From assembly GCF_032878955.1 (NCBI RefSeq), contig NZ_CP043839.1, positions 2,170,001 through 2,234,000 of the forward strand: DNA of 64,000 nucleotides, read 5' to 3'. Every line of letters starts with the position of its first letter. The stretch's first letter is position 1. Positions 53,267-62,882 of the stretch are shown here, one piece after another. The DNA comes from Butyricimonas paravirosa. GTDB taxonomy: Bacteria > Bacteroidota > Bacteroidia > Bacteroidales > Marinifilaceae. The notes beneath the pieces are model-generated. The model had not been told where the DNA came from. It saw nothing but the letters and a program-made list of their open reading frames with translations, and ran no database searches. A program made the translations under genes and the position numbers.

Positions 53267-54856
53267 ATGGCTAAGAAACAAAATAAACCGGTAAAGGAAG
53301 AAAACCTTGAAACGATACTTTTCAGCTGTCGTAATAGTCTGCGTGGGCGTGCAGCAATGACAGATAAGCGTGACTTGCTGTTGACTCTTGTATTCCTGAA
53401 ATTCATAGGAGAACGATTCAAACAGCAAAAGGAGAAAATCAGGCATGAAATAGTGGAAGTGCAGGGTATTAATGATACAGATTTCATCGAGTTGCAACTT
53501 TCGCGCCCTAACCAATATATGCAGGATGGAGTGTTTTTCCTGACAGACGAAACATTTTGGGACGAACTGATTCTTACTTCGCCTACCAGTATGGCTATTG
53601 CTTTCGATACGGCTATAAAAACTTTGGATGACAACGAACCCAAGCTGAAAAATGCCCTCCCGCAGCAAATTTTCACGAAAACAGCCCTTGAACCGGGAGT
53701 TTTGAAAAGTGTAGTGGATGAAATAAACAAGATAGACCTACAAAAATTTAATGACCACGACCTCATAGGACGTGTATACGAGTATTTCTTACAGGCCTTT
53801 TCCATCAACGCAGACAAAGAGGAAGGAGAATTTTATACGCCACATTCTATCGTGGAACTTATCGCCTCTCTTATTGAACCTTTTGATGGAACGGTCTATG
53901 ATCCTTGCTGTGGTTCGGGAGGTATGTTTGTTCAAGCGGCAAAGTTCATCGAGGCTCATGGTGGAAACACGAAAGCTGTCAATGTGTATGGGCAGGAATC
54001 AGAACCGGCAACCTATCGCCTTGCAAAGATGAATCTGGCTATCCGAGGCATCTCTTACCATTTGGGCGATAGAGCCGTGTCCACGTTCTCCGATGATCAG
54101 CATAAGGAACTCAAGTTTGATTACATCATGGCAAACCCGCCGTTCAATTTGAAGAAATACGCCGAATATGGAGGTTTTGAGACTGATCCTCGGTGGCAAG
54201 GCTATGGGGTTCCTCCTGCCAGCAATGCCAACTACGCATGGATTCTTCATATCCTAAACAAACTGAATGTCAGTCGTGGAATAGCCGGATTCCTGCTTGC
54301 CAATGGAGCTTTGGATGATAGCGATACGCGGGAAATACGCAAACAGCTAATCGAAAGCGACAAAATAGAAGCTATTATCGTTTTGCCGCGAAACATGTTC
54401 TATTCTACCGATATATCCGTCACCCTTTGGATTTTGAACAATAACAAGAAAGGTGGCCCTTGGCATGGCAGGCAGCTTCGTAACCGTACCGGAGAGGTCT
54501 TGTTTATCGACTTGCGAACTTGGAACAATAATATATACGAAAAGAAATATGTCCGTCTGTCAGAAACGGAAATCAACAGAGTAAGTCAAATATATTTCAA
54601 TTGGCAAACCGAGAATTTTGCCGAGTATGCCGAGCCGGAATTATACTATGCTGCGCATCACGACGAAATTCAAAAAAAGGGATATTCCCTCGTACCTTCC
54701 AGATATATTGAGTTTATTGACCGCGATACGGAAATAGACTATAAATCTGCTCTTTCTGAAATGAGTTATAAATTTGATGTGCTGAAGAAAAGATGGGATA
54801 CAAACGAAACGGAACTCGTAAACGCTTTCAAAGTATTAGGGTATGGAAAAGAATAA
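53267..54856 (+). CDS. hsdM: Type I restriction-modification system, methyltransferase subunit HsdM
   Basis: This 529-residue N6-adenine methyltransferase has an N-terminal HsdM_N helical domain (about 1-150; LETILFSCRNSLRGRAAMTD). The AdoMet motif I YDPCCGSGGMF is near 210 and the catalytic motif IV NPPF near 288 (YIMANPPFNLKKYAEYG). It methylates adenine at sites chosen by HsdS. It overlaps the next gene by 14 bases. Confidence 0.95.
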   Translation: MAKKQNKPVKEENLETILFSCRNSLRGRAAMTDKRDLLLTLVFLKFIGERFKQQKEKIRHEIVEVQGINDTDFIELQLSRPNQYMQDGVFFLTDETFWDELILTSPTSMAIAFDTAIKTLDDNEPKLKNALPQQIFTKTALEPGVLKSVVDEINKIDLQKFNDHDLIGRVYEYFLQAFSINADKEEGEFYTPHSIVELIASLIEPFDGTVYDPCCGSGGMFVQAAKFIEAHGGNTKAVNVYGQESEPATYRLAKMNLAIRGISYHLGDRAVSTFSDDQHKELKFDYIMANPPFNLKKYAEYGGFETDPRWQGYGVPPASNANYAWILHILNKLNVSRGIAGFLLANGALDDSDTREIRKQLIESDKIEAIIVLPRNMFYSTDISVTLWILNNNKKGGPWHGRQLRNRTGEVLFIDLRTWNNNIYEKKYVRLSETEINRVSQIYFNWQTENFAEYAEPELYYAAHHDEIQKKGYSLVPSRYIEFIDRDTEIDYKSALSEMSYKFDVLKKRWDTNETELVNAFKVLGYGKE

Positions 54857-55889
54857 GTTGCAACATCATGATATAGCAACCGATAAACTCTTTGATGATA
54901 TTCGAGGCATCATAGAACAAGGTCGGGGGCGGGCATACGCAGCAGTCAATCAAATTGCGGTACTCACCTATTGGCACATCGGACGGCGGATAGTGGAGGA
55001 AGAACAGCATGGGAAGGCCCGTGCACAATATGGCACCCGGTTGATTAAAACATTGGCAGAGCAACTGATGCCTAAATACGGCAACACGTTCAACAAGCGA
55101 AATCTGGATTACTTTCGTCAATTCTATTCGTGTTTCGATAACTTGGAGATTGTGAACACGTGTGTTCACAATTTGACATGGTCGCATTTCCGCTCGATTA
55201 TACAGGTTGCAGACCCAAAGGCCAGAGAGTGGTATGTAAAAGAAGCCTCAGAACAGATGTGGAGTGTGAGGACACTCAATCGCAATATCGGTACACAATA
55301 CTATGGTCGCCGTATGGCTTGTGCAAGAGAAGGATTGACATTACCATCTCCCGATATTGAAGCCAGTGATCCATTGGAGTATATAAAGAATCCGGTGGTT
55401 GCCGAGTTTTTGGGTTTCCGCAAGGACAGCAAATATGACGAGAGCCAGTTGGAGCAAGCCTTAATAGATCATTTGCAACAATTTATCATGGAATTAGGGC
55501 GTGGTTTCGCTTTTGTCGATAGACAGAAACACATTTCAACGGACACTGGTGATTTTTACATTGACCTCGTGTTTTATAACATTAAACTCAAGCGTTACGT
55601 GCTGTTTGAGTTGAAAACACATCCTCTGACACATGCGGATGTGGGACAATTGGACATGTATGTACGGATGTATGATGATCTTGTAAAAGATGAGAATGAT
55701 AACCCGACAATAGGCATACTGCTCTGCACTGAAACCGACAAAGTAATGGCAAAATATTCTGTCCTTAACGGTAGCGAGCAGCTTTTTGCCGCTAAATATA
55801 TGGCATATATGCCGACAGAAGAAGAGTTAAGTAGGGAGATAGAACAGCAAAAACGTTTCTTTTTGGAACAACATGGAAAGGGAGAGTGA
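54843..55889 (+). CDS. YhcG-type PD-(D/E)xK nuclease-domain protein (DUF1016)
   Basis: This 348-residue protein has a DUF1016 N-terminal domain (VNQIAVLTYWHIGRRIVEEE, FNKRNLDYFRQFYSCFDNLE) and a C-terminal PD-(D/E)xK nuclease core: DTGDFYIDLVFYNIKLKRYV then LFELKTHPLTHADVGQLDMY. The D...E-x-K residues (about 236-260) are intact. It sits inside the hsd operon, overlapping hsdM by 14 bases. YhcG-like genes are known as common additions to type I loci; their role in defence is unclear. Confidence 0.9.
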   Translation: MEKNKLQHHDIATDKLFDDIRGIIEQGRGRAYAAVNQIAVLTYWHIGRRIVEEEQHGKARAQYGTRLIKTLAEQLMPKYGNTFNKRNLDYFRQFYSCFDNLEIVNTCVHNLTWSHFRSIIQVADPKAREWYVKEASEQMWSVRTLNRNIGTQYYGRRMACAREGLTLPSPDIEASDPLEYIKNPVVAEFLGFRKDSKYDESQLEQALIDHLQQFIMELGRGFAFVDRQKHISTDTGDFYIDLVFYNIKLKRYVLFELKTHPLTHADVGQLDMYVRMYDDLVKDENDNPTIGILLCTETDKVMAKYSVLNGSEQLFAAKYMAYMPTEEELSREIEQQKRFFLEQHGKGE

Positions 55890-55890
55890 T

Positions 55891-57018
55891 ATGAGGGCTA
55901 GTAATGTAAAATGGGTTAGGTTGGGAGAGTACATCGAGCAATTCAGGCAAAAATGTGCCAATAATGATGCGATTGTTTCCGGGGTTGATATTAATAAGCA
56001 ATTCATTCCAACAAGAGCAAATTTAGAAGGGACTGATATATCTGGGTATTATCTTGTACCTCCAACTTTTTTTGCTTGTAATCTTATGCATATTGGACGT
56101 GATGAAAGAATCCCAATAGCTTATAATAATACAAGCACAAACCTTGTGGTTACATCGGCTTATTATGTATTCCATGTCAAGAAAGATAAGTGTGATGAGA
56201 TTTTGAATGAATATTTATATATAATATTTTGCAATAAAGAAATAGACCGTTTAACATGGTTCTATACAGATAATTCCATTCGAGGTAACCTGCGCGAAGA
56301 TCGTTTCCTTGATATTGAAATTCCGTTGCCATCTCCTGACGAACAGCAGAAGGTGGTGAATGCATGGAAAGCACTTCGGGAAATCAAAGAACAAAACGAG
56401 GCTAAGGCTGTTCCACTTATGCAAATTTGTCAAAGTTATATACACAAGGCAAAAAAGAATAATGTAGATAAGTATCGTATTGGTAATGCGATAAAAATTG
56501 TAGATACGATAAATAAAGAAGGGTATTCCTATGAGGTTTTGGGGTTGAATAATAATAAAACATTTATGCCAACAGTAGCCTCAATAGACACTATAAATAC
56601 AAGCAAATATAAGGTTATTAGAAAAGGTGAGTTTGCATTTAGTGGTATGCAGACAGGCAGAGATAAATGTATTCGTATAGCATTGTATGATAAAGATCTT
56701 CCGGCTCTAATATCTCCTGCTTATACAATTTTCGCTCTTGATGAAAATGAACCAATTCTTCCAGAGTATTTCATGATGATATTCAAAAATCCGGAAATGG
56801 ATAGATTAGGTTGGTTTTACAGTGATTCAAGTGTAAGAGCAAATTTGGATTGGAACAGATTTATTGATATTGAAATACCGAAACTTTCTATTGAGTTACA
56901 ACGTGCAATCGTCAATATCTACAAATGCGCTAACGAAGCCAAACAAATAGCCGAAGAAGCAAACAGACTTTCTCGTGAGATTTGTTCTGCATTGCTTCAA
57001 CATATCATACATTCTTAA
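55891..57018 (+). CDS. hsdS: Type I restriction-modification system, specificity subunit HsdS
   Basis: This 375-residue protein is built of two target-recognition halves of similar sequence. Half one ends TDNSIRGNLREDRFLDIEIP and half two ends SDSSVRANLDWNRFIDIEIP, each followed by a helical spacer. It directs the enzyme to a bipartite DNA site. I prefer the ATG at 55891, behind AGGGAGAG and one base after the YhcG stop; an upstream ATG at 55873 is possible. No second hsdS copy or recombinase lies nearby, so the shuffling seen in some loci is not evident. Confidence 0.92.
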   Translation: MRASNVKWVRLGEYIEQFRQKCANNDAIVSGVDINKQFIPTRANLEGTDISGYYLVPPTFFACNLMHIGRDERIPIAYNNTSTNLVVTSAYYVFHVKKDKCDEILNEYLYIIFCNKEIDRLTWFYTDNSIRGNLREDRFLDIEIPLPSPDEQQKVVNAWKALREIKEQNEAKAVPLMQICQSYIHKAKKNNVDKYRIGNAIKIVDTINKEGYSYEVLGLNNNKTFMPTVASIDTINTSKYKVIRKGEFAFSGMQTGRDKCIRIALYDKDLPALISPAYTIFALDENEPILPEYFMMIFKNPEMDRLGWFYSDSSVRANLDWNRFIDIEIPKLSIELQRAIVNIYKCANEAKQIAEEANRLSREICSALLQHIIHS

Positions 57019-57030
57019 ATAGCAGCGGTC

Positions 57031-60000
57031 ATGGCAAATAAAGGGAAATATTATGAAAGTCAATTCGAAGAAGCAACTATCGCTCTTCTGCGAGAGGCAC
57101 ATTGGCAATATACATTCGGTGATGACATTCACAGGAAATATACCGACCCACTCATCGAAGAGGATCTTAGAAATTTTCTTGCCACTCAATACAAAAACAA
57201 GAAATTGACGGTTGCCGAAATTGACGGTATTGTCGCCAATCTACGCAATACAGGCGGGCAAAATGACTATTACGCTCTTCGGAATGCTTTTTTGCTATAT
57301 CGTGATGGTTACGACTTTACATACAGCGATGGGCGGAATAATCCATTCCGCCTGGAATATATCGACTTCGAGCATCCCGACCATAATATTTTCCGTTGCG
57401 TCAATCAGTTTGTCATGGAGCAAGGTCGTGAGAACCGTCGCCCCGACATTTTGCTTTTCATAAACGGCATACCCGTCTGCATCATTGAACTGAAAAATCC
57501 GACCAAGCAGAATGCCACCATACGCGATGCTCATACGCAAATTTGCATTCGTTATACGCGAGATATTCCGACATTGCTGAAATATTGCGCATTGGCAGTA
57601 ATCAGCGATGGTGCAAAGAACGCTTTGGGTACAACCTACACGCCATTTGAATTTTTCTACGAATGGAAAAAGATTGAGAATGAAGACAAAGCCGGAAAAG
57701 GACTTGACACACTTCGTACGCTCATTCGTGGAGCGCTTTCACCGGAACGTATATTGGAGATATTACGGGACTATGTCTATTTCCCCGATCCGGTAAAAGA
57801 AGACGACACGACTGAAATCGTATGCCGCTATCCGCAGTTCTTTGCTACACGCAAACTGCGAGACCACATCCTGAACCATTTACGTTCTATCGGAGGTGAT
57901 GGCAAGGGTGGGACATATTTCGGAGCCACAGGGTGTGGGAAAACCTATACCATGTTGTTCCTTGCCCGCCAACTGGCTTTGCGATGCAGAAAACAACTAG
58001 GTAGCCCGACTATTCTCATCATAGTGGATCGGGAGGATTTGGAGACACAAAGCGGAAAACTGTTCTGTCGTTCGAAGCAATATCTTGAGGATGAAGCAGT
58101 AAAAGTCTTCGAGACAAGGCAAAAACTTGCAGAAGAGATGAGTATGCGCAAGACCGGAGGTGTTTATATTACTACCATCCAAAAATTCGCAGAAACTACA
58201 GGATTGCTGACAGAACGTTCCAATGTTATCTGTTTGAGTGACGAGGCTCACCGTTCCCAAAACAATATCGGCTCGAAACTGTCCATACAAACCGAAGGAG
58301 AGGCCGGTAAGATCGGAGCGAAAATCACATACGGCTTTGCAAAATACTTGCGGGATGCGTTGCCAAATGCTACATACGTAGGTTTTACCGGAACACCTAT
58401 TGATGAAACCATACATGTATTTGGAAAGGTAGTAGATCAATATACGATGAAAGAATCGGAGGATGACGGAATCACCGTCCCAATCAAATATGACCCTCGA
58501 TTGGCTCGCGTGTTCCTTAATAAAGAACAAGCAGAGAAAGTAGAAGAGTATTATCGTCTATGTTCGGACGAGGGTGCAACACCGGAGAATATTGCCAAGA
58601 GCAAGGCCGCCATGTCAAGCATGGAGATGATTATCGGTGATGAAGATGTCCTGCACCGTGTTGCAAAAGACATTATCGAAGATTATAAGCGTCGGACTGA
58701 GACAACAGACCGTTTGCAAAAGGCTATGATTACTTGCGCTGACCGCAAGATTGCATTCAGACTGTATAAAATCATGCGAGAGATGCAGCCTGACTGGTTC
58801 AAGAAAAAGAAAGCATTGAACGAACTTGTATTGACAGCAGACGAAAAGAACAAACTGAACGACATCGCATTTGTCAATATGGTTATGACCAGAGATAAGG
58901 ATGATGAAAAGGAACTTTACAATCTGCTTGGAGACAAGGAATATCGTAAATTTCTTGATACGGAGTTCAAATCGGAAAAGTCAAATTTCCATATTTCCAT
59001 CAATGTAGATATGTGGATCACCGGATTCGATGTACCTTGTTTAACAATGCTTTATAACGACAAACCATTATCGAAACATTCGCTTATTCAGACCATTTCG
59101 CGTGTCAATCGTAAATTCGGCACAAAAGAATGTGGTTTTATTATCGACTACATAGGCATCCGCGAAGAGATGAAGAAGGCCATGAAAAAATATGGTGGAG
59201 AAGTCGGACCACAAGAAGATTTGGAGGTTGCACATGAAGTATTGCAGAACGAACTGCAACTTTTGCAAGAGCGATTGTCTGGAGTAGCATTTGACCGTTT
59301 TTTCGGGAACAATGACCTTGCCCGCCTTCAGTTTATTCAGGAAGCTGCTGAACATATCCTTGCAAACAGTGTTGAACGGAAAGGAGAGGTTTCCTTCCTC
59401 AAACTTTTCAAGGAACATGTCAAACGCCTGCGCTCAGCTTATAATATCTGTAACCCAGCCGGCATTCTGACTGAAGAGGAGGTTGCATGGAGCCAATGTT
59501 TCATGGGCATCTGCTCATACGTAAACAAAATGACCACTACAGAGCACGACACGGAAAGCATGAACAGGTATGTGGAACAGATGGTTCAGGAAGCAATTCT
59601 TGCAAGCGGCGTGGAACGAGTAATGAATGAAGGTGTTGAAGAAAATATTTTCAGTGACTCGTTTGCCAAAGAGGTGGATGAAATAAAAATGCCGTTCACC
59701 AAGTTCCAGATTCTCTGTAAACTTGTCGCCAAAGCCATCAGAGCATACAACCGGACAAACAAGATACAGGCCGAACATTTCCAGAAAATGCTTGAAGATA
59801 CAATAGATGCCTATAACACACGGGACAGGTTGACATTTACCAATGATGTGACACAGAACGTCGTGGACGATGTATATGACATTGTTTCATACAAAATCAA
59901 CGGGCTGTCGAACAAATTGATGAACATTCTGAAAGAACTTAAGGCTGATAGTGAGAAATTCAAGGAATTGGGTATCACTTTCGAAGAAAAAGCATTCTTT

Positions 60001-60258
60001 GATGTCCTTGTTGAAGTTCGAGATAAACACGGTTTTGAATATGCGGATAAACGTTGTATTGAGTTGGCAAAGAAAATCAAGACTCTGATTGATGATACCG
60101 CTGTTTATGCCGATTGGTTGAATAACGACAACCTGAAAAATAAGCTCGCTAGTCAACTCACCTACCTTCTCTACAAAGAGGATTATCCTCCTCAATGGGA
60201 TGAAGAGGTCTTTCAAAAAGTATTGGAGCAGGTAGAAAATTATAAGAAGAATAATTAG
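57031..60258 (+). CDS. hsdR: Type I restriction-modification system, endonuclease/translocase subunit HsdR
   Basis: This 1075-residue protein has an N-terminal nuclease domain with RRPDILLFINGIPVCIIELK (PD...ExK, about 135-155) and two RecA-like motor lobes: Walker A GATGCGKTYT near 298, SDEAHRSQ near 402 and VGFTGTPID. A motif VI-like QTISRVNRKFG and a helical C-terminal domain follow. It translocates and cuts unmethylated DNA. All key residues are present, so the system appears functional. It follows hsdS by 12 bases. Confidence 0.95.
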   Translation: MANKGKYYESQFEEATIALLREAHWQYTFGDDIHRKYTDPLIEEDLRNFLATQYKNKKLTVAEIDGIVANLRNTGGQNDYYALRNAFLLYRDGYDFTYSDGRNNPFRLEYIDFEHPDHNIFRCVNQFVMEQGRENRRPDILLFINGIPVCIIELKNPTKQNATIRDAHTQICIRYTRDIPTLLKYCALAVISDGAKNALGTTYTPFEFFYEWKKIENEDKAGKGLDTLRTLIRGALSPERILEILRDYVYFPDPVKEDDTTEIVCRYPQFFATRKLRDHILNHLRSIGGDGKGGTYFGATGCGKTYTMLFLARQLALRCRKQLGSPTILIIVDREDLETQSGKLFCRSKQYLEDEAVKVFETRQKLAEEMSMRKTGGVYITTIQKFAETTGLLTERSNVICLSDEAHRSQNNIGSKLSIQTEGEAGKIGAKITYGFAKYLRDALPNATYVGFTGTPIDETIHVFGKVVDQYTMKESEDDGITVPIKYDPRLARVFLNKEQAEKVEEYYRLCSDEGATPENIAKSKAAMSSMEMIIGDEDVLHRVAKDIIEDYKRRTETTDRLQKAMITCADRKIAFRLYKIMREMQPDWFKKKKALNELVLTADEKNKLNDIAFVNMVMTRDKDDEKELYNLLGDKEYRKFLDTEFKSEKSNFHISINVDMWITGFDVPCLTMLYNDKPLSKHSLIQTISRVNRKFGTKECGFIIDYIGIREEMKKAMKKYGGEVGPQEDLEVAHEVLQNELQLLQERLSGVAFDRFFGNNDLARLQFIQEAAEHILANSVERKGEVSFLKLFKEHVKRLRSAYNICNPAGILTEEEVAWSQCFMGICSYVNKMTTTEHDTESMNRYVEQMVQEAILASGVERVMNEGVEENIFSDSFAKEVDEIKMPFTKFQILCKLVAKAIRAYNRTNKIQAEHFQKMLEDTIDAYNTRDRLTFTNDVTQNVVDDVYDIVSYKINGLSNKLMNILKELKADSEKFKELGITFEEKAFFDVLVEVRDKHGFEYADKRCIELAKKIKTLIDDTAVYADWLNNDNLKNKLASQLTYLLYKEDYPPQWDEEVFQKVLEQVENYKKNN

Positions 60259-60528
60259 TAACATTGCAATTATTGTTCATTGTGTCCATTGAGATTGATA
60301 TGAAACTATTGAAAGAAGCCATATCACGTGCTAATAATTTGATAGATGAGATTATTAATGATGTAGAATGTTCTATTGTGCCAGACTTTCTATGAAACGG
60401 ATAACTTTCCTATCTCAAATTTACAGGAACGAATAATATATTACTTTTAGTTATACCATCTGAATATTTCTTATTTCCAAGATTCATATATTTGAGAGAA
60501 TTTTGCACCGAACAAATAACTAAAGATT
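60259..60528. other. Intergenic region and right edge of the restriction island
   Basis: It contains a 31-codon ATG-TGA frame (60300-60395; MKLLKEAISRANNLIDEIIN and 11 more residues) that may be a truncated gene. It also holds the YeiH promoter element TATATTTG (60487-60494). No flanking direct repeat was found to define the island ends. Confidence 0.45.
60487..60494 (+). promoter_or_regulatory. Promoter -7 element of the YeiH-family transporter gene
   Basis: TATATTTG matches TAnnTTTG and lies 34 bases before the ATG at 60529. The -33 region is not clear, as is usual for an activator-dependent promoter, which would suit control by the LysR protein. Confidence 0.5.
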
Positions 60529-61470
60529 ATGAGCAAAATTCAACTGAACAAAAATCAAAAGGAAGTACTTTTCATCGTAGCTTTATTTCTTGTACCATTT
60601 CTTGATCCGGGCTTTGCCCTTTTACTAGGTCTAATTTTATCGCTGACTATCGGTCACCCGTTCTTGGCAATTAATAGCCGGATCACCCATATACTTCTCC
60701 AAATTTCCGTTGTAGGACTAGGTTTCGGCATGAACGTGGAACAAGCCATCGAAGCCGGGAAAACAGGAATCCTGTTCACCATATTTTCCATTGTCGTTAC
60801 CATCGGTTTGGGATTGTTCTTTACCAGCAAACTAAGAGTCAACCGGGACACCGGATTCCTCGTTTCCGGGGGAACCGCCATCTGCGGGGGAAGTGCCATT
60901 GCCGCCTTGGCTCCTGTCATTAAAGCCAAAGACAAGGACATCACCGTGGCCATGGGAACCATTTTCATGCTTAACGCCGTGGCACTATTCATCTTCCCAA
61001 TAATCGGACGCTGGCTGGAAATGGACGATCATCAATTCGGATACTGGTGCGCTATTGCCATCCACGACACGAGTTCCGTGGTCGGTGCGGCCAAAACATA
61101 CAGCAACGAGGCTTTGGCTATCGCTACCACAACCAAACTGATCCGGGCACTTTGGATCATTCCGGTTTCATTGATCGCCGCCTTCTTCTATAATAAAGGA
61201 ACAAACACCAAATCAAAAATATCCATTCCTTACTTTATTTTCTTCTACATTGTCGCCATGATCATCGCTACCTACACGCCGCAATGGGGGCATTTCTACA
61301 CTCAGATTGTGGGATTCGCTAAAGTCGGAATGTTATTCACGCTATTCCTTATCGGTGCCGGACTCTCTAAAGATACCATCAAACAAGTAGGTTTCAAACC
61401 GATCCTGTTAGGCATCATCCTTTGGATTTGCATCAGCACACTATCGGCTAGCGTGATCATGTTACTATGA
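60529..61470 (+). CDS. YeiH-family (UPF0324) putative sulfate exporter
   Basis: This 313-residue membrane protein has nine or ten helices and family motifs LLQISVVGLGFGMNVEQAIE, SGGTAICGGSAIAALAPVIK and AIHDTSSVVGAAKTYSNEAL. YeiH-family proteins are annotated as putative sulfate exporters; the substrate is not firmly known. Its expected partner is the LysR gene at 51912, from which the restriction island separates it. A terminator-like hairpin follows. Confidence 0.9.
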   Translation: MSKIQLNKNQKEVLFIVALFLVPFLDPGFALLLGLILSLTIGHPFLAINSRITHILLQISVVGLGFGMNVEQAIEAGKTGILFTIFSIVVTIGLGLFFTSKLRVNRDTGFLVSGGTAICGGSAIAALAPVIKAKDKDITVAMGTIFMLNAVALFIFPIIGRWLEMDDHQFGYWCAIAIHDTSSVVGAAKTYSNEALAIATTTKLIRALWIIPVSLIAAFFYNKGTNTKSKISIPYFIFFYIVAMIIATYTPQWGHFYTQIVGFAKVGMLFTLFLIGAGLSKDTIKQVGFKPILLGIILWICISTLSASVIMLL

Positions 61471-61482
61471 TGGGGGTATAAA

Positions 61483-61624
61483 GTTCATAAGGTTTATAAG
61501 GTTCATAAAGTCAAAGCGTCCTTACAGGACGCTTTGTCTATTGCAGCTAGAACAACCATTAAACACGGTTCGAAGGACTCCCGTCACTTTACAAACCTTA
61601 TAAACTTTACGAACCTTATGAACC
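61483..61624. repeat. Class B hairpin repeat with 9-base units
   Basis: The left arm GTTCATAAG-GTTTATAAG-GTTCATAAAG (61483-61510) faces the right arm ACTTTAC-AAACCTTAT-AAACTTTAC-GAACCTTAT-GAACC (61586-61624). Between them lies a stem of CAAAGCGTCC/GGACGCTTTG. Related units occur at 600-660. No gene is seen in 61471-61727. Confidence 0.55.
61512..61536 (+). terminator. Hairpin after the YeiH-family gene
   Basis: The perfect ten-base stem CAAAGCGTCC/GGACGCTTTG with a five-base loop lies 41 bases after the transporter stop. The following TCTATT is only weakly U-rich, so termination is likely but not certain. Confidence 0.5.
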
Positions 61625-61727
61625 AAAATAATTTTTTTTTAAATCTTTTAAAAATAAGTAATACAGATAGTATATATATTTGGGAACGTATTGAAAATCA
61701 TATCAAAATTATCTAACGAAAATTTTT

Positions 61728-62879
61728 ATGACAATGCGTGCAAATTATCTTAATCTATTACTGGTACTGCTGATGGGTGTTCTTCCCATACAATTGCAGG
61801 CCTCGGAATCCGACAAAAATGTGATTCTGTACACTCCCTACACGAAAATCGCTGTTCCACCGGGAGAATCTGTAAACTACAGTATTGACGTTATCAACAA
61901 CTACGATGTAGTTAAAAACGTGAACTTATCCGTGAAAGGACTGCCACGAGGCTGGAATTACGAACTAAAGGCCGGCACGTGGACCATCAGTGAACTTGCG
62001 GTCCTACCCCACGAGAAAAAGAACGTTTCGCTAAAAGTGGACATCCCGCTAAAAGTCAACAAAGGGACTTACCGTTTCACGGTTGTTGCAGAGGGACTTG
62101 GAGAACTCCCCATCGCGATCACGGTCTCCAAACAGGGTACCTACCAAACCGATTTTACCACGAATCAACCCAACATGCAGGGGAACTCCAAATCCTCGTT
62201 TACCTTCAATGCCACGCTGAAAAACCAAACAGCAGAACAACAGCTCTATGCGCTGATGGCACAAGCTCCCAGAGGCTGGAACGTGGTCTTCAAGGCAAAC
62301 TACAAGCAAGCCACATCGGCCCAAGTTGAACCGAATGCCACACAGAGCATCACGATTGACATTAACCCTCCGGCCAACGTTGAAGCTGGAAGTTACAAAA
62401 TTCCGGTACGAGCAACGACAAGCACCACCTCTGCCGAGCTGGAGCTGGAAGTTGTGATCACGGGAACCTACCAGATGGAACTGACAACACCCCGTGGCCT
62501 GCTCAGCAGCGAGATCACCGCGGGAGATAACAAGAATATAGATTTAATTGTCCGGAATACCGGATCGGCAGAACTAAAGGACATCCAGCTATCTGCCAAC
62601 AAACCGGTTGACTGGGAAGTAACCTTCGAACCGGCAAAAATCAATCGCTTGAAAGCAGGTGAAACCGCTAACGTCACGGCCACGGTAAAAGCATCCAAAA
62701 AAGCTCTTCCGGGAGATTACGTGACTAAAATATCTGCCAAAACCCCGGAAGTAAACTCCTCGGCAGATTTCAGAATTGCGGTGAGAACACCCATGATCTG
62801 GGGTTGGATGGGCGTACTGGTCATCCTTGTCGCCTTGGGATGCGTGTACTACCTGTTCCGCAAATATGGAAGGAGGTAG
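61728..62879 (+). CDS. NEW3-domain exported protein with C-terminal membrane anchor
   Basis: This 383-residue protein has a signal peptide (about 1-24, GVLPIQLQASES) and three tandem Ig-like NEW3 (NPCBM-associated) modules: VPPGESVNYSIDVINNYDVV, KSSFTFNATLKNQTAEQQLY and GDNKNIDLIVRNTGSAELKD. A C-terminal helix WGWMGVLVILVALGCVYYLF precedes KYGRR. The modules lie outside the cytoplasmic membrane, held by the C-terminal anchor. It is three bases upstream of an ABC ATPase gene; NEW3 proteins often accompany such exporters. The substrate is unknown. Confidence 0.85.
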   Translation: MTMRANYLNLLLVLLMGVLPIQLQASESDKNVILYTPYTKIAVPPGESVNYSIDVINNYDVVKNVNLSVKGLPRGWNYELKAGTWTISELAVLPHEKKNVSLKVDIPLKVNKGTYRFTVVAEGLGELPIAITVSKQGTYQTDFTTNQPNMQGNSKSSFTFNATLKNQTAEQQLYALMAQAPRGWNVVFKANYKQATSAQVEPNATQSITIDINPPANVEAGSYKIPVRATTSTTSAELELEVVITGTYQMELTTPRGLLSSEITAGDNKNIDLIVRNTGSAELKDIQLSANKPVDWEVTFEPAKINRLKAGETANVTATVKASKKALPGDYVTKISAKTPEVNSSADFRIAVRTPMIWGWMGVLVILVALGCVYYLFRKYGRR

Positions 62880-62882
62880 ATC

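Noticed and set aside
53234..53817. Two long minus-strand frames opposite hsdM
   Set aside because: Antisense shadows of a clearly coding gene; no family character.
55891..57018. Possible invertible or shuffling hsdS
   Set aside because: The two halves are similar as in any HsdS, but there is no second hsdS copy, no inverted repeats seen and no recombinase nearby.
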